DNA of 26,283 nt from a virus. Numbering within the stretch: position 1 is the stretch's first letter; each line of letters begins with the position of its first letter. Under the pieces are notes generated by a model. It had not been told where the DNA came from and did not search any database. It saw only the letters and a list, made by a program, of their open reading frames with translations. Shown here one piece after another: positions 1 through 5,626 of this stretch. Location: positions 1 through 26,283 of the IMG/VR virus record IMGVR_UViG_3300030101_003375; one strand, 5' to 3'. The translations under genes and the position numbers were made by a program.

Positions 1-233
1 GTCACCGTCAAACGCAAAATAAAAAAATGACCCCCCCTATACCTGCGTTTTTAGCCTGTTATGGCGGTTTTTGGACATCGAACCTTCGTTTAAAGCTCGT
101 AAACGGGGTTTTACGCATTTCCCAGTTTTTTGGAGCGTACCAGATTTCGTAATTTTTTTCGGTCAGCTGTTGAGCTGGCCCCCAAGCTGGCCGATACAGA
201 AGATGGCACTAATGCCAACAAAAGGAAAAGCTT
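1..233. other. Left non-coding region with hairpins ahead of the lysozyme-like gene
   Basis: No convincing gene is seen here. The stretch is rich in T and A runs. It holds an inverted repeat AAACGCA (10-16)/TGCGTTT (44-50), a hairpin CGTAAA (98-103)/TTTACG (110-115), and an imperfect palindrome GGTCAGCT (161-168)/AGCTGGCC (173-180). A short stem GGCA (205-208)/TGCC (213-216) lies just before the ribosome binding site AAAAGGAA of the gene starting at 234. That last arrangement, a small GC stem followed by AAAAGGAA, recurs before the next two plus-strand genes. A weak promoter could be TTGAGC (171-176) with GATACA 17 bases later, but the match is poor. The region is probably the control region of the rightward arm. 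Confidence 0.45.
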
Positions 234-719
234 ATGCGTATCTCCAAGTCTTTTTTTACTGCAGCTCTCGCACTCTTTACCACTCCAGCTTTCGCAGACC
301 CACCAAGCTACATGGACCCGCTGCTAGTAGCGATATGGGAAGTAGAAAGCTCTAGGAATCCTGGCGGTGTTCCCTTCTATGCGGACTCTGGTAAGACAGC
401 TGGTCCCCTTTGTATATCTGCTGCTTATTTCGCAGACAGCAGGAAGCCTGGTAGATGGCCAGAGTCTGTATTTGATCTAGAATACTCCTGCCAAGTCTTC
501 CGGGCCTATATGGCCCGCTGGGGCTCTCCACAGAGAATCCAAGCCCAAGCCCCCGGTATGTCCCGCGAAGAAGCTTGGAGCCGTCTACACAATGGCGGAC
601 CCCAAGCTTTAAAAGCCAAGCCTGGGACCAAGAAAAGACAGAATCTGGACCGTTACTGGGGCAAGGTAAAAAAAATCTTAAAAAGATTAGAACAAACGTC
701 CCCCAGCCGGGACATTTAA
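234..719 (+). CDS. Secreted lysozyme/transglycosylase-like protein (probable endolysin)
   Basis: This 161-aa protein probably cleaves peptidoglycan at lysis. Residues 1-21 look like a Sec signal peptide: basic start, hydrophobic AALALFTTPAFA, then a signal peptidase-type site AFA|DP. The mature part has a lysozyme-like pattern: IWEVESSRN with Glu38 in the position of the catalytic Glu of the 'ESGgN' motif, then AGPLCIS (compare GPLQI in goose-type lysozyme and SLT families), and RLHNGGPQA near residue 120. The C-terminus is basic (KVKKILKRLE). A signal peptide would let it reach the periplasm without a holin. The ATG at 234 follows AAAAGGAA at good spacing. It is the first gene of the rightward arm. 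The family assignment rests on short motifs; an inactive lysozyme-fold virion protein is the alternative. Confidence 0.7.
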   Translation: MRISKSFFTAALALFTTPAFADPPSYMDPLLVAIWEVESSRNPGGVPFYADSGKTAGPLCISAAYFADSRKPGRWPESVFDLEYSCQVFRAYMARWGSPQRIQAQAPGMSREEAWSRLHNGGPQALKAKPGTKKRQNLDRYWGKVKKILKRLEQTSPSRDI

Positions 720-758
720 TATAAGCTGTCGTTGGCGGAATGAACCGCCCAAAAGGAA
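687..758 (+). repeat. Duplicated leader, copy 1 (operator/hairpin plus RBS)
   Basis: This 72-bp element sits just upstream of the gene at 767 and is matched by a second copy at 1205-1276; I count 64 of 72 identical positions. It contains a perfect inverted repeat GTCCC (698-702)/GGGAC (709-713). A second stem follows, GGCGG (734-738)/CCGCC (745-749), and then directly the ribosome binding site AAAAGGAA (751-758). The TATAAG at 720-725 could be a -10 box. It could act as a promoter with an operator, or as an RNA element controlling translation. Confidence 0.75.
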
Positions 759-766
759 TCTAGTAA

Positions 767-1132
767 ATGACCAACCCAGAACAAAGAGAACAAATCCACC
801 AAGAAGCTGTAGAAGCTTTTAAGGAAATGCTGTCCAGCCCAGTAGCCGCCAGAGCTCTTAGCCAACTCGAAGCCAAGCCAGAGTCCAAGCCAAAGCCCAA
901 GCCCTACGAATACATGGACCAAGAGTACACGAAGCCCCAGTTTGGAGTTAAAGAGCTTCGTAACCGGATCAACTCTTTTAAAGCAGACATAACCCAGCTG
1001 CAGAAGTCCAACTGGCGAATCGGAGACCGGGACCACGATTCCCACAAAGAACAATTTCGATTCTGTCTCCTAGTGGACGAACTGATTGCCGACCTAGCGA
1101 ATATCCGCCATTCAGTCTGCGAAGGGGACTGA
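767..1132 (+). CDS. Hypothetical phage protein, Lys/Pro-rich linker
   Basis: I do not recognise this 121-aa protein. Residues 1-35 look helical and hydrophilic, followed by a linker of repeated Lys-Pro pairs (about 36-46), then a second helical charged part (about 60-115) with no membrane segment or signal peptide. The ATG at 767 is preceded by AAAAGGAA at 751-758 at the end of the duplicated leader. A strong terminator follows the stop codon within ten bases, so the gene ends its transcription unit. Sharing its leader with the gene at 1285 suggests the two are expressed together, perhaps as early anti-host genes. That role is inference only. Confidence 0.7.
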   Translation: MTNPEQREQIHQEAVEAFKEMLSSPVAARALSQLEAKPESKPKPKPYEYMDQEYTKPQFGVKELRNRINSFKADITQLQKSNWRIGDRDHDSHKEQFRFCLLVDELIADLANIRHSVCEGD

Positions 1133-1141
1133 TTGGCCCCA

Positions 1142-1166
1142 GGGGGGGGCTTCGGCCCCCCTTTTT
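1142..1166 (+). terminator. Rho-independent terminator with UUCG loop
   Basis: A G-run ending in C (1142-1150) is followed by the tetraloop TTCG (1151-1154) and GCCCCCC (1155-1161), then TTTTT (1162-1166). The C(UUCG)G loop on a GC-only stem with a T-tract is a textbook intrinsic terminator for rightward transcription. It lies directly after the stop of the gene at 767-1132. Confidence 0.92.
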
Positions 1167-1204
1167 GGCCCAAGATCGCGGGTTCAAAGAAAAAGTAAAA
1201 AAAC

Positions 1205-1276
1205 TTAGAACAAACGTCCCACATCCGGGACATTTCGACTAAGCTGTCCCTGGCGGAATGAACCGCCCAAAAGGAA
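1205..1276 (+). repeat. Duplicated leader, copy 2 (operator/hairpin plus RBS)
   Basis: Second copy of the element at 687-758, same length, eight mismatches by eye. Both stems are conserved: GTCCC (1216-1220)/GGGAC (1227-1231) and GGCGG (1252-1256)/CCGCC (1263-1267), again followed by AAAAGGAA (1269-1276). Differences fall in loops and in the stretch between the stems (1235-1250). Because it follows a strong terminator, it must either contain a promoter or receive read-through. Confidence 0.78.
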
Positions 1277-1284
1277 ACCAACCA

Positions 1285-1554
1285 ATGGCCAACTCAACCA
1301 ACCAACTCGAACCAGTCCAAATCGTCGCCCAATTCGTCGCAGGCCAAACCTACTCTATGGCCTGGAACGACGACAGCGACACTCGTACCAATCACCTGGT
1401 AATCCGTCGTACTGCTAAGTCCATCTGGATTAACAAAGGTGGAGAAGTCGTACGTAGAGCTGTGAAAGTCTACGGTGGTACGGAGTATGTCTGGCACGGC
1501 AACTACTCCCAGTCCCCTTGGCTTCGTGCTGCTGATCGGGTCGAAACCGACTAA
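1285..1554 (+). CDS. Hypothetical small phage protein
   Basis: I do not recognise this 89-aa protein. It has a neutral N-terminus, then alternating hydrophobic and charged residues suggesting beta strands (LVIRRTAKSIWI, VVRRAVKVYGG, TEYVWHGNY), and no membrane segment or signal peptide. An in-frame ATG exists at 1258, but it lies in the loop of the leader hairpin and upstream of the ribosome binding site AAAAGGAA (1269-1276), so 1285 is the likely start. It is the last gene of the rightward arm and ends about 40 bases before a strong stem-loop. A DNA- or RNA-binding role is possible but not shown. Confidence 0.72.
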   Translation: MANSTNQLEPVQIVAQFVAGQTYSMAWNDDSDTRTNHLVIRRTAKSIWINKGGEVVRRAVKVYGGTEYVWHGNYSQSPWLRAADRVETD

Positions 1555-1592
1555 GCTAGACTAACCTTCCTGCTTCTCTTCTCGTCTCCCTA

Positions 1593-1630
1593 AACCCCCT
1601 TAGCAATCCACCCGCTAAGGGGGTTATCTT
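1593..1630. terminator. Terminator between converging arms
   Basis: A perfect 12-bp stem, AACCCCCTTAGC (1593-1604) with GCTAAGGGGGTT (1614-1625), encloses a 9-base loop and is followed by ATCTTTT on the plus strand. It ends rightward transcription after 1554 and lies exactly where the leftward gene at 1631 stops. It may slow leftward transcription too, although the minus-strand side lacks a good T-run. Confidence 0.85.
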
Positions 1631-2653
1631 TTAGCTACAAGCTCCCCAAGAAGACAGTACGACCAGGACAGCTTCTAAGCCATTGTTCGTCTGGGGGTGA
1701 TACTGAAAGCCTGCATAGTCGCCTAGGACCTTTAGCAAATCTTCGAAGCCTACCCGTCCGTTTTCGTCCAGGTCCGCTGGGCAGATATTGTCTAGCTCGT
1801 AACTAACTTGGTAGGGGGAAGGGTCGCAAGGGTAGCTATTTCCACAGGCAAAACGAATTACGCCAGAGCTGGCGAAAAGGTCTGGACCTGTAAACCTGGC
1901 GATATGGAAAGACCCAGGAAACTTGGAGCTAGACCAGTCTTGTAAATGGCCACGCCAAATAATCAAGTCCGCGTAATCGTTTTGGCTTGGCGAGCTACAG
2001 CAGACCTGGCTTGGAACCTGTCCAACTGGGTAGGGGTCCCAAGCTTTATAAGTGTTCGATTCGATCAAGTCTTTGTGCTGGGCTTGGACCTGGGGGTAAA
2101 TCATCTGCTGATTCTGTCCGTACTTCCGCCCAGGTTCCCCGGACAGGATCCAAGAATCACACCAGAAGTATTCCAGTCCAATCAAGTCGTAAGTATTGGG
2201 ACAGCAGGACCCAGCTTGTACTTGCCAGTTAACTGGAGTGTAGTTTTGGCCAAGGTACATCCACCTTTGGTACGGGTTACTTTGGATACAGTCCCAGTAA
2301 GCACCAGGACTGGGGCATTTAATACCCGTATCCTGCTCCCAGTATTCTTGGCATTCTGTACAGTTTTCTAGAAATGGGTAAGTAGCGTCTCGGCGGTTCT
2401 TAAATACTTCGCCTTCAATAACCCAGGAAAAAGACCTAGCTGGAGATTCGTTACCCCTGGTGGCCCCAATCATGTACGGCGGTCTGGGTCGTCCGCTTGG
2501 CGGTGTAAACTCTGGATCTAACCCAGTCTGTATGTAAACGTCAAACGTCCGGCCAAAGGGGGTAAGCCTTCCCAGGTCGTCTACCCACATAGCCACAGAG
2601 TTTGGGTCTGCTGGTGGACCAGAAAAAGCCAAAGCCAAAGCAGTTAAGAACAT
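1631..2653 (-). CDS. Secreted Cys-rich protein with planctomycete-type dockerin/EF-hand C-terminus
   Basis: This 340-aa protein begins with a short hydrophobic segment (MFLTALALAFSGPPA), a probable signal peptide. The central part is rich in aromatic residues and Cys (ENCTECQEYW, GSCCPNTYD, QVCCSSPS), suggesting a disulfide-bonded exported domain. The C-terminus has CPADLDENGRVGFEDLLKVL, with Asp-x-Asp-x-Asn-Gly-x-Val and a terminal Asp as in an EF-hand/dockerin calcium loop, then a second half ending SSWGACS. This closely follows the CPADL-(D/N)-G-V-DLL-VL-WG-C tails common on planctomycete secreted proteins. The ATG at 2653 has GGGAG nine bases upstream. It is the last leftward gene. It could be a surface, virion-decorating or superinfection protein; the function is unknown. 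Confidence 0.75.
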   Translation of the reverse strand: MFLTALALAFSGPPADPNSVAMWVDDLGRLTPFGRTFDVYIQTGLDPEFTPPSGRPRPPYMIGATRGNESPARSFSWVIEGEVFKNRRDATYPFLENCTECQEYWEQDTGIKCPSPGAYWDCIQSNPYQRWMYLGQNYTPVNWQVQAGSCCPNTYDLIGLEYFWCDSWILSGEPGRKYGQNQQMIYPQVQAQHKDLIESNTYKAWDPYPVGQVPSQVCCSSPSQNDYADLIIWRGHLQDWSSSKFPGSFHIARFTGPDLFASSGVIRFACGNSYPCDPSPYQVSYELDNICPADLDENGRVGFEDLLKVLGDYAGFQYHPQTNNGLEAVLVVLSSWGACS

Positions 2654-3117
2654 CGTTTACGACTCCCAAAACCAAAAGCTAAAAACATCAAAGCCAGCCC
2701 GCTGGACTGGGGAACAAATGAGTAAGTTTCACCAGACCAAATGTCCTGGTCTTGGGACGAATTAGGAAAGAAGCTTTTACCAAGCTCTGGAGTTAAAGCT
2801 GGCAAGTATGGAAAAAGGGGAAGCTCTATAAGAGAGCTACCAGAACTGTTCCAGCTGCGAGCTTCCTGGTCTGGAGCTGTCACAGCTGCCAGCTCTGTAT
2901 CTGGTCCAAGCTGGCTAGCTTCGCTTGTAAATGCGTCCAAGCTAGACGAAAGACCTAGAGCTAGGTCCAAAGATTCTTTACCCAGAAGCGTAGCCATAAC
3001 TGTAAGAGCTAGGGTAAGCCGTTGGTTCTTCTTGGACATTTCCCTACATTTAGACTCGCAGTCCGAAAGCTGTCTGGCTTCCTGGGCTTGTCTTTTTTCG
3101 CAAGCTGGACAGCTCAA
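2644..3117 (-). CDS. Membrane-associated protein with Cys-rich N-terminus and PEP-CTERM-like tail
   Basis: Unrecognised protein of about 157 aa. The N-terminus has CPAC and later DCESKC, a possible metal-binding or disulfide cluster. A moderately hydrophobic helix follows (LTLALTVMATLLG), then a long Ser/Leu-rich region. The C-terminus reads VPQSSGLALMFLAFGFGSRK: a Val-Pro, a hydrophobic stretch and a basic end. This resembles PEP-CTERM sorting signals (VPEP, transmembrane, RRR), which are frequent in planctomycetes, although the second Pro is missing. A longer TTG start exists at 3132. I prefer TTG at 3117, overlapping the upstream stop as TTGA with GGGAG eight bases before. Its 3' end overlaps the next gene by ten bases. 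Confidence 0.6.
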   Translation of the reverse strand: MSCPACEKRQAQEARQLSDCESKCREMSKKNQRLTLALTVMATLLGKESLDLALGLSSSLDAFTSEASQLGPDTELAAVTAPDQEARSWNSSGSSLIELPLFPYLPALTPELGKSFFPNSSQDQDIWSGETYSFVPQSSGLALMFLAFGFGSRKRCS

Positions 3118-3476
3118 CCCCTGGTCTCCCAAGGATTATGCCTTACAACTGTGCTACCTAAGCTAGCTCTTTCGATTCCTGGAACTGGTCTAGATTCCGC
3201 CAGGGTCTTAGCCTGGTGGCATGAAATACAGAGTCCCTGGAGATTCGTATAGCTATCGTCCCCCCCACGGGACAGGGGTACTATATGGTCTACCTGTTGC
3301 GAAGCTGCAGCGTTACAAGCTTTACAAACTGGGTCTCTGGCCAGGATCTGGGCTCTAAGCTTCATCCAACGCCGACCACGGTTAGCCCTGGTACTTCTGT
3401 CTTTCCTGGGTTCTGGTCCCCGGTCTCTTTGCCCCAGGGGAACCAGCCTACCGTCCCCAGTAACTCGCTTAATCAT
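3114..3476 (-). CDS. HNH endonuclease
   Basis: A 120-aa HNH nuclease. The core shows CKAC (about residues 51-54), VDHIVPLSRGGDDSYTNLQG with the catalytic His, and CISCHQAKT with the second CxxC zinc pair and final His. A basic N-terminal region (RKDRSTRANRGRRW) precedes it. Phages with HK97-type large terminases and cohesive ends often encode such a protein next to the terminase, where it assists packaging cuts. Here it lies some 21 kb away on a linear map, but only about 6 kb from the terminase if the molecule is circular. The ATG at 3476 overlaps the stop of the upstream 31-codon gene as ATGA. A homing-type HNH is the alternative. Confidence 0.88.
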   Translation of the reverse strand: MIKRVTGDGRLVPLGQRDRGPEPRKDRSTRANRGRRWMKLRAQILARDPVCKACNAAASQQVDHIVPLSRGGDDSYTNLQGLCISCHQAKTLAESRPVPGIERASLGSTVVRHNPWETRG

Positions 3477-3568
3477 TTACCAAGCTTTTTAAGAACTCTG
3501 GACTTGTGAACCAGTCCAAGAACAAAGCCCACAACCATACCTACTGCTGCGCCGGACATGAAAGACAT
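3473..3568 (-). CDS. 31-aa single-span membrane peptide
   Basis: A small gene with the signal AGGAG about eight bases before its ATG at 3568 (…GGAGACGAGTTATG), one of the best ribosome binding sites in the window. The peptide starts MSFMSGAAVGMVVGFVLGLV, a Gly-rich transmembrane helix with glycine-zipper spacing, and ends with a basic tail (HKSRVLKKLGK). It overlaps the 3' end of the upstream lipoprotein gene by 28 bases in another frame, and its stop overlaps the HNH start as ATGA. A holin-like or regulatory role at the membrane is possible; no homologue is recognised. Confidence 0.65.
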   Translation of the reverse strand: MSFMSGAAVGMVVGFVLGLVHKSRVLKKLGK

Positions 3569-3963
3569 AACTCGTCTCCTTCTTTTCGTCGTCGCTCCCA
3601 AGAGCGAGCCAAGTAAAAAATAAGCATACCCCCACCAATAACCACAGTAGCCAAAGACACTGGGACCAGAAGACTAGCTTCTAAAGCCAAAAACAATGGG
3701 GGAACCAAGCTAATAAGAATGCCAAGAATAAGAGCCCGTTTACCTGTTCTACCTGGGTAGACGATCATCGCAATAATCCCAGCCAAGATAGCCAGACCAC
3801 CCGAAAGACTCAACGGAAACAGAGACCAAGCTACATGGTCCGAGCTAGCTGGAGCTTGTGGTAAAGCTTGTACAGGGTTAGGCAAGCTGCCAGGAAGCTG
3901 GAGCTTTGGCGAGCTTTGGCAAGCTACAACAAAACTAAGGGTCAAGTACCAGAGCTTGGACAT
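3541..3963 (-). CDS. Polytopic membrane lipoprotein
   Basis: This 140-aa protein starts with a lipoprotein signal: Lys3, a hydrophobic run and lipobox VVAC with Cys15 as the lipidation site. A Pro-rich linker (about 16-42) follows, then three predicted membrane segments (about 50-68, 76-95 and 98-117) and a basic C-terminus (ARSWERRRKEGD). It follows a gene for a membrane-anchored coiled-coil protein, so a spanin-like pair or holin function in lysis is plausible. Classical outer-membrane spanins lack several membrane spans, so this is not a standard one. The start at 3963 has only a weak Shine-Dalgarno sequence. Confidence 0.68.
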   Translation of the reverse strand: MSKLWYLTLSFVVACQSSPKLQLPGSLPNPVQALPQAPASSDHVAWSLFPLSLSGGLAILAGIIAMIVYPGRTGKRALILGILISLVPPLFLALEASLLVPVSLATVVIGGGMLIFYLARSWERRRKEGDELCLSCPAQQ

Positions 3964-3991
3964 ACCAGCTCATTCGGAAACCAGCTAGGTC

Positions 3992-4225
3992 CTACCTGGA
4001 CCTGTCTCTAAGGTCTCTTTCGAGCTGGTCTAGCTTGTCTTCTAGCCTTCCGATCCGTTCCCCCTGTAGCTTCTGTATAGCTGTAACTTCCGAAAGCATC
4101 CGATCATGGTTCGAGTAAGCAGAAAACACAGCCAGAATAATAGAAGCCGCGATAGTCATTATTCCAACCCAATCCCTGGCCGCTAACAGTACTACTTCGG
4201 GTTTTCTAGCTGGTTCTTTATTCAC
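3992..4225 (-). CDS. Membrane-anchored coiled-coil protein (i-spanin/XhlA-like candidate)
   Basis: A 77-aa protein with a hydrophilic N-terminus, one membrane helix (about residues 18-37, WVGIMTIAASIILAVFSAY), and a C-terminal charged coiled coil with heptad Leu/Ile spacing (IQKLQGERIGRLEDKLDQLE). This layout matches small phage lysis accessory proteins such as XhlA-type haemolysin-like proteins or inner-membrane spanins. It starts at 4225 with an ATGA overlap on the upstream gene. The lipoprotein gene follows after 28 bases, supporting a lysis or envelope cassette. Function is inferred from topology only. Confidence 0.68.
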   Translation of the reverse strand: MNKEPARKPEVVLLAARDWVGIMTIAASIILAVFSAYSNHDRMLSEVTAIQKLQGERIGRLEDKLDQLERDLRDRSR

Positions 4226-4596
4226 TTTAAAAGCCTTACAAAGTCTTCTAGGGATTTCATAGCTCGAAGTATTGACGGTAGAACTACGTCTACAACTTCT
4301 GGTAATTCGGTTTTCCCAGGTGTTACATAACCCAGCTCTTTGTCTGTGTGGTATGTCCGTCCATGTCCTGGGGTACGTCTAATTTTCTTACCCAAGCTTC
4401 TTTGGTATCGGTCTGGTAAACGACAGTTAAAAGCTTGCTTTGCCAAGCCCCGCCAGCGTTCGTCTAAGTCGTCCCCGTACTTTCTAACCAAGCCAGACCA
4501 GACCAGCCAACACTCCGCTATTATTTCGTCCCTGGACCACCTAGGAAACTTCCTAGCTATCTGTACCTTGATAGCGTAAGCCGTAAGGTATTCCAT
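4222..4596 (-). CDS. Hypothetical protein, possible sigma-70 region 2-like fold
   Basis: A 124-aa, mostly helical protein. The stretch AYAIKVQIARKFPRWSRDEI followed by IAECWLVWSGLVRKYGDDLD and RWRGLAKQAFNCRLPDRYQR loosely recalls region 2 of small sigma-like proteins (helix, 'DElisEa', aromatic helix, then a basic helix), but the match is weak. The C-terminal half is basic and then hydrophobic. A TTG start at 4623 is possible. The ATG at 4596 forms a TAATG overlap with the upstream stop, the usual junction in this operon, so it is preferred. It could be a transcription or replication factor; this is uncertain. Confidence 0.6.
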   Translation of the reverse strand: MEYLTAYAIKVQIARKFPRWSRDEIIAECWLVWSGLVRKYGDDLDERWRGLAKQAFNCRLPDRYQRSLGKKIRRTPGHGRTYHTDKELGYVTPGKTELPEVVDVVLPSILRAMKSLEDFVRLLK

Positions 4597-4970
4597 TACG
4601 TCTTTGTCTGTAGGTCGTCCCAAGTTATTTCCTTAGCGTCCAAAAACCAGCTATTGGTTTTGTCGTCCCAGCCCCAGCCCCATATTTCCAGTCTTCTTCC
4701 CTGGCAAGACAGCCAAGCTCTAGCTTCTTCGTGTTTATCTCCAAGAATTTTACGCTTCCGAGCACTAACGTTAGACAGACTCGTAGCCTGTACGCCCAAA
4801 GTCTCGTAGGGACAAACCGCCAGGAAGTCAATAAAACCGTAAAGGTCTCTTTTGATTCCCCTGGTTCCCGGTATTGTCTGCTCAACGTTCTGTACCAAAT
4901 ACCCTTGGTTTTCTAGGGTCGTCTTCGTTAGTGGGTTTACTCTGTCGCAGTTTCGGCGTTTCTTCTTCAC
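4596..4970 (-). CDS. PD-(D/E)XK-like phage endonuclease candidate
   Basis: About 124 aa from a GTG at 4970. The core reads YLVQNVEQTIPGTRGIKRDL, then YGFIDFLAVCPYETLGVQAT and SLSNVSARKRKIL, and ends RRLEIWGWGW. This follows a phage family in which Glu (VEQ), Asp (RDLYGFIDF) and Gln/Lys-type residues (GVQATS) form a degenerate PD-(D/E)XK nuclease site. The longer reading frame from 5066 would overlap the zinc-ribbon gene by 185 bases and adds an unrelated hydrophobic start, so it is rejected; an 89-base overlap remains even with GTG. It may act in recombination or host DNA degradation. Confidence 0.62.
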   Translation of the reverse strand: MKKKRRNCDRVNPLTKTTLENQGYLVQNVEQTIPGTRGIKRDLYGFIDFLAVCPYETLGVQATSLSNVSARKRKILGDKHEEARAWLSCQGRRLEIWGWGWDDKTNSWFLDAKEITWDDLQTKT

Positions 4971-5112
4971 GGTAAACCAGCTCGTAGTCCAGGACGATTC
5001 TTTCGCATACTGGACAGCTAAGGTTATGGACAATGTAAACACCGCCCAAGCCGTCGTTATCATCATGCGAGCCGCCTGGTATCAACTCGCCACAGCCTTT
5101 AGGACATAGCAT
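4882..5112 (-). CDS. Small zinc-ribbon protein
   Basis: A 76-aa protein with two Cys pairs, C3-x3-C7 (MLCPKGCGE) and C33-x2-C36 (LSCPVCE), spaced as in zinc ribbons. A flexible Gly/Asp-rich loop lies between them and a charged, Pro-rich C-terminus follows. The ATG at 5112 directly abuts the upstream stop (TAGATG), pointing to coupled translation. The 3' end is overlapped by the downstream nuclease candidate in another frame. Small zinc ribbons in phage replication regions often bind nucleic acid or contact the host polymerase; the role here is unknown. Confidence 0.65.
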   Translation of the reverse strand: MLCPKGCGELIPGGSHDDNDGLGGVYIVHNLSCPVCERIVLDYELVYREEETPKLRQSKPTNEDDPRKPRVFGTER

Positions 5113-5301
5113 CTAGATGTCTTCTCCTTCGTCTTCTTCTTCTGGTTCGTCGTTATCAATAATCGACCATTCAGACAGACATAACTCGAAAGCTACAAGT
5201 ATTAAAGCACCTAGAAGCTCGGCGGTAGATATGTTCCACTCCATCCGCCAACGCTGGACGACAGACCTAAGCTCTCTAGCTAGTTTCTCTGGTGCGTCCA
5301 T
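5113..5301 (-). CDS. Small acidic protein
   Basis: An unrecognised 62-aa protein. The N-terminal half is a basic amphipathic helix (EKLARELRSVVQRWRMEW), then a hydrophobic helix (TAELLGALILVAFELCL), and the last fifteen residues are almost all acidic (NDEPEEEDEGEDI). The acidic tail could mimic DNA or bind a basic partner. It overlaps the upstream HTH gene by 26 bases and abuts the zinc-ribbon gene. The ATG at 5301 has GGTAAG nearby as a weak ribosome binding site. Its tight fit in the operon supports it being real. Confidence 0.6.
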   Translation of the reverse strand: MDAPEKLARELRSVVQRWRMEWNISTAELLGALILVAFELCLSEWSIIDNDEPEEEDEGEDI

Positions 5302-5626
5302 ACTTACCGTTTCGGTTCTTGGCCACCAGCCTTTTAGCTGCAGCTTCGCGGAATACTTCTACCTGGGTCTCTTCTGGGAAACTCTGGAAAGCTAGCCATA
5401 ACCTAGTGGTCGTATGTCTATCAAAACCAAACTCTAAAGCTATGTCTGGAATCGAATGCCCAAGAGAAACCAAGCCACCTACCAGCTTTTTGGCATTCAT
5501 TGGTAAACGACAGTCTGGGCTTAGCTCTCTACGTTTCCAGGTGGTAAGCGTACGCTTTACGCCACCAGTCCGAAACTCTTCTGCTTCTAGGTGGAGCTTA
5601 AGTCTTTTTTCGTGGGTCATGCTCAT
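5276..5626 (-). CDS. Helix-turn-helix DNA-binding protein
   Basis: A 116-aa basic protein. Residues about 48-80 (LVGGLVSLGHSIPDIALEFG then FDRHTTTRLWLAF) fit a helix-turn-helix: a first helix, 'G-x-s-i-p-d-I-A' like the second helix of homeodomain-like/HTH domains, and a recognition helix with DRHTTTRLW. The flanks are Lys/Arg-rich. It begins with TAATG overlap on the replication protein gene. It could regulate the phage genes, bind a replication origin, or be a minor terminase-like factor. ATG at 5626 is used; a second ATG two codons later is possible. Confidence 0.7.
   Translation of the reverse strand: MSMTHEKRLKLHLEAEEFRTGGVKRTLTTWKRRELSPDCRLPMNAKKLVGGLVSLGHSIPDIALEFGFDRHTTTRLWLAFQSFPEETQVEVFREAAAKRLVAKNRNGKYGRTRETS

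Noticed and set aside
1258-1284. Upstream ATG extension of the 1285-1554 gene
   Set aside because: The ATG lies in the loop of the conserved leader hairpin and before the RBS; the same ATG occurs in leader copy 1, where it is not in frame with the gene as a useful start.
4971-5066. ATG-started extension of the nuclease candidate at 4596
   Set aside because: It would overlap the zinc-ribbon gene almost entirely and adds sequence unlike the nuclease family's start.
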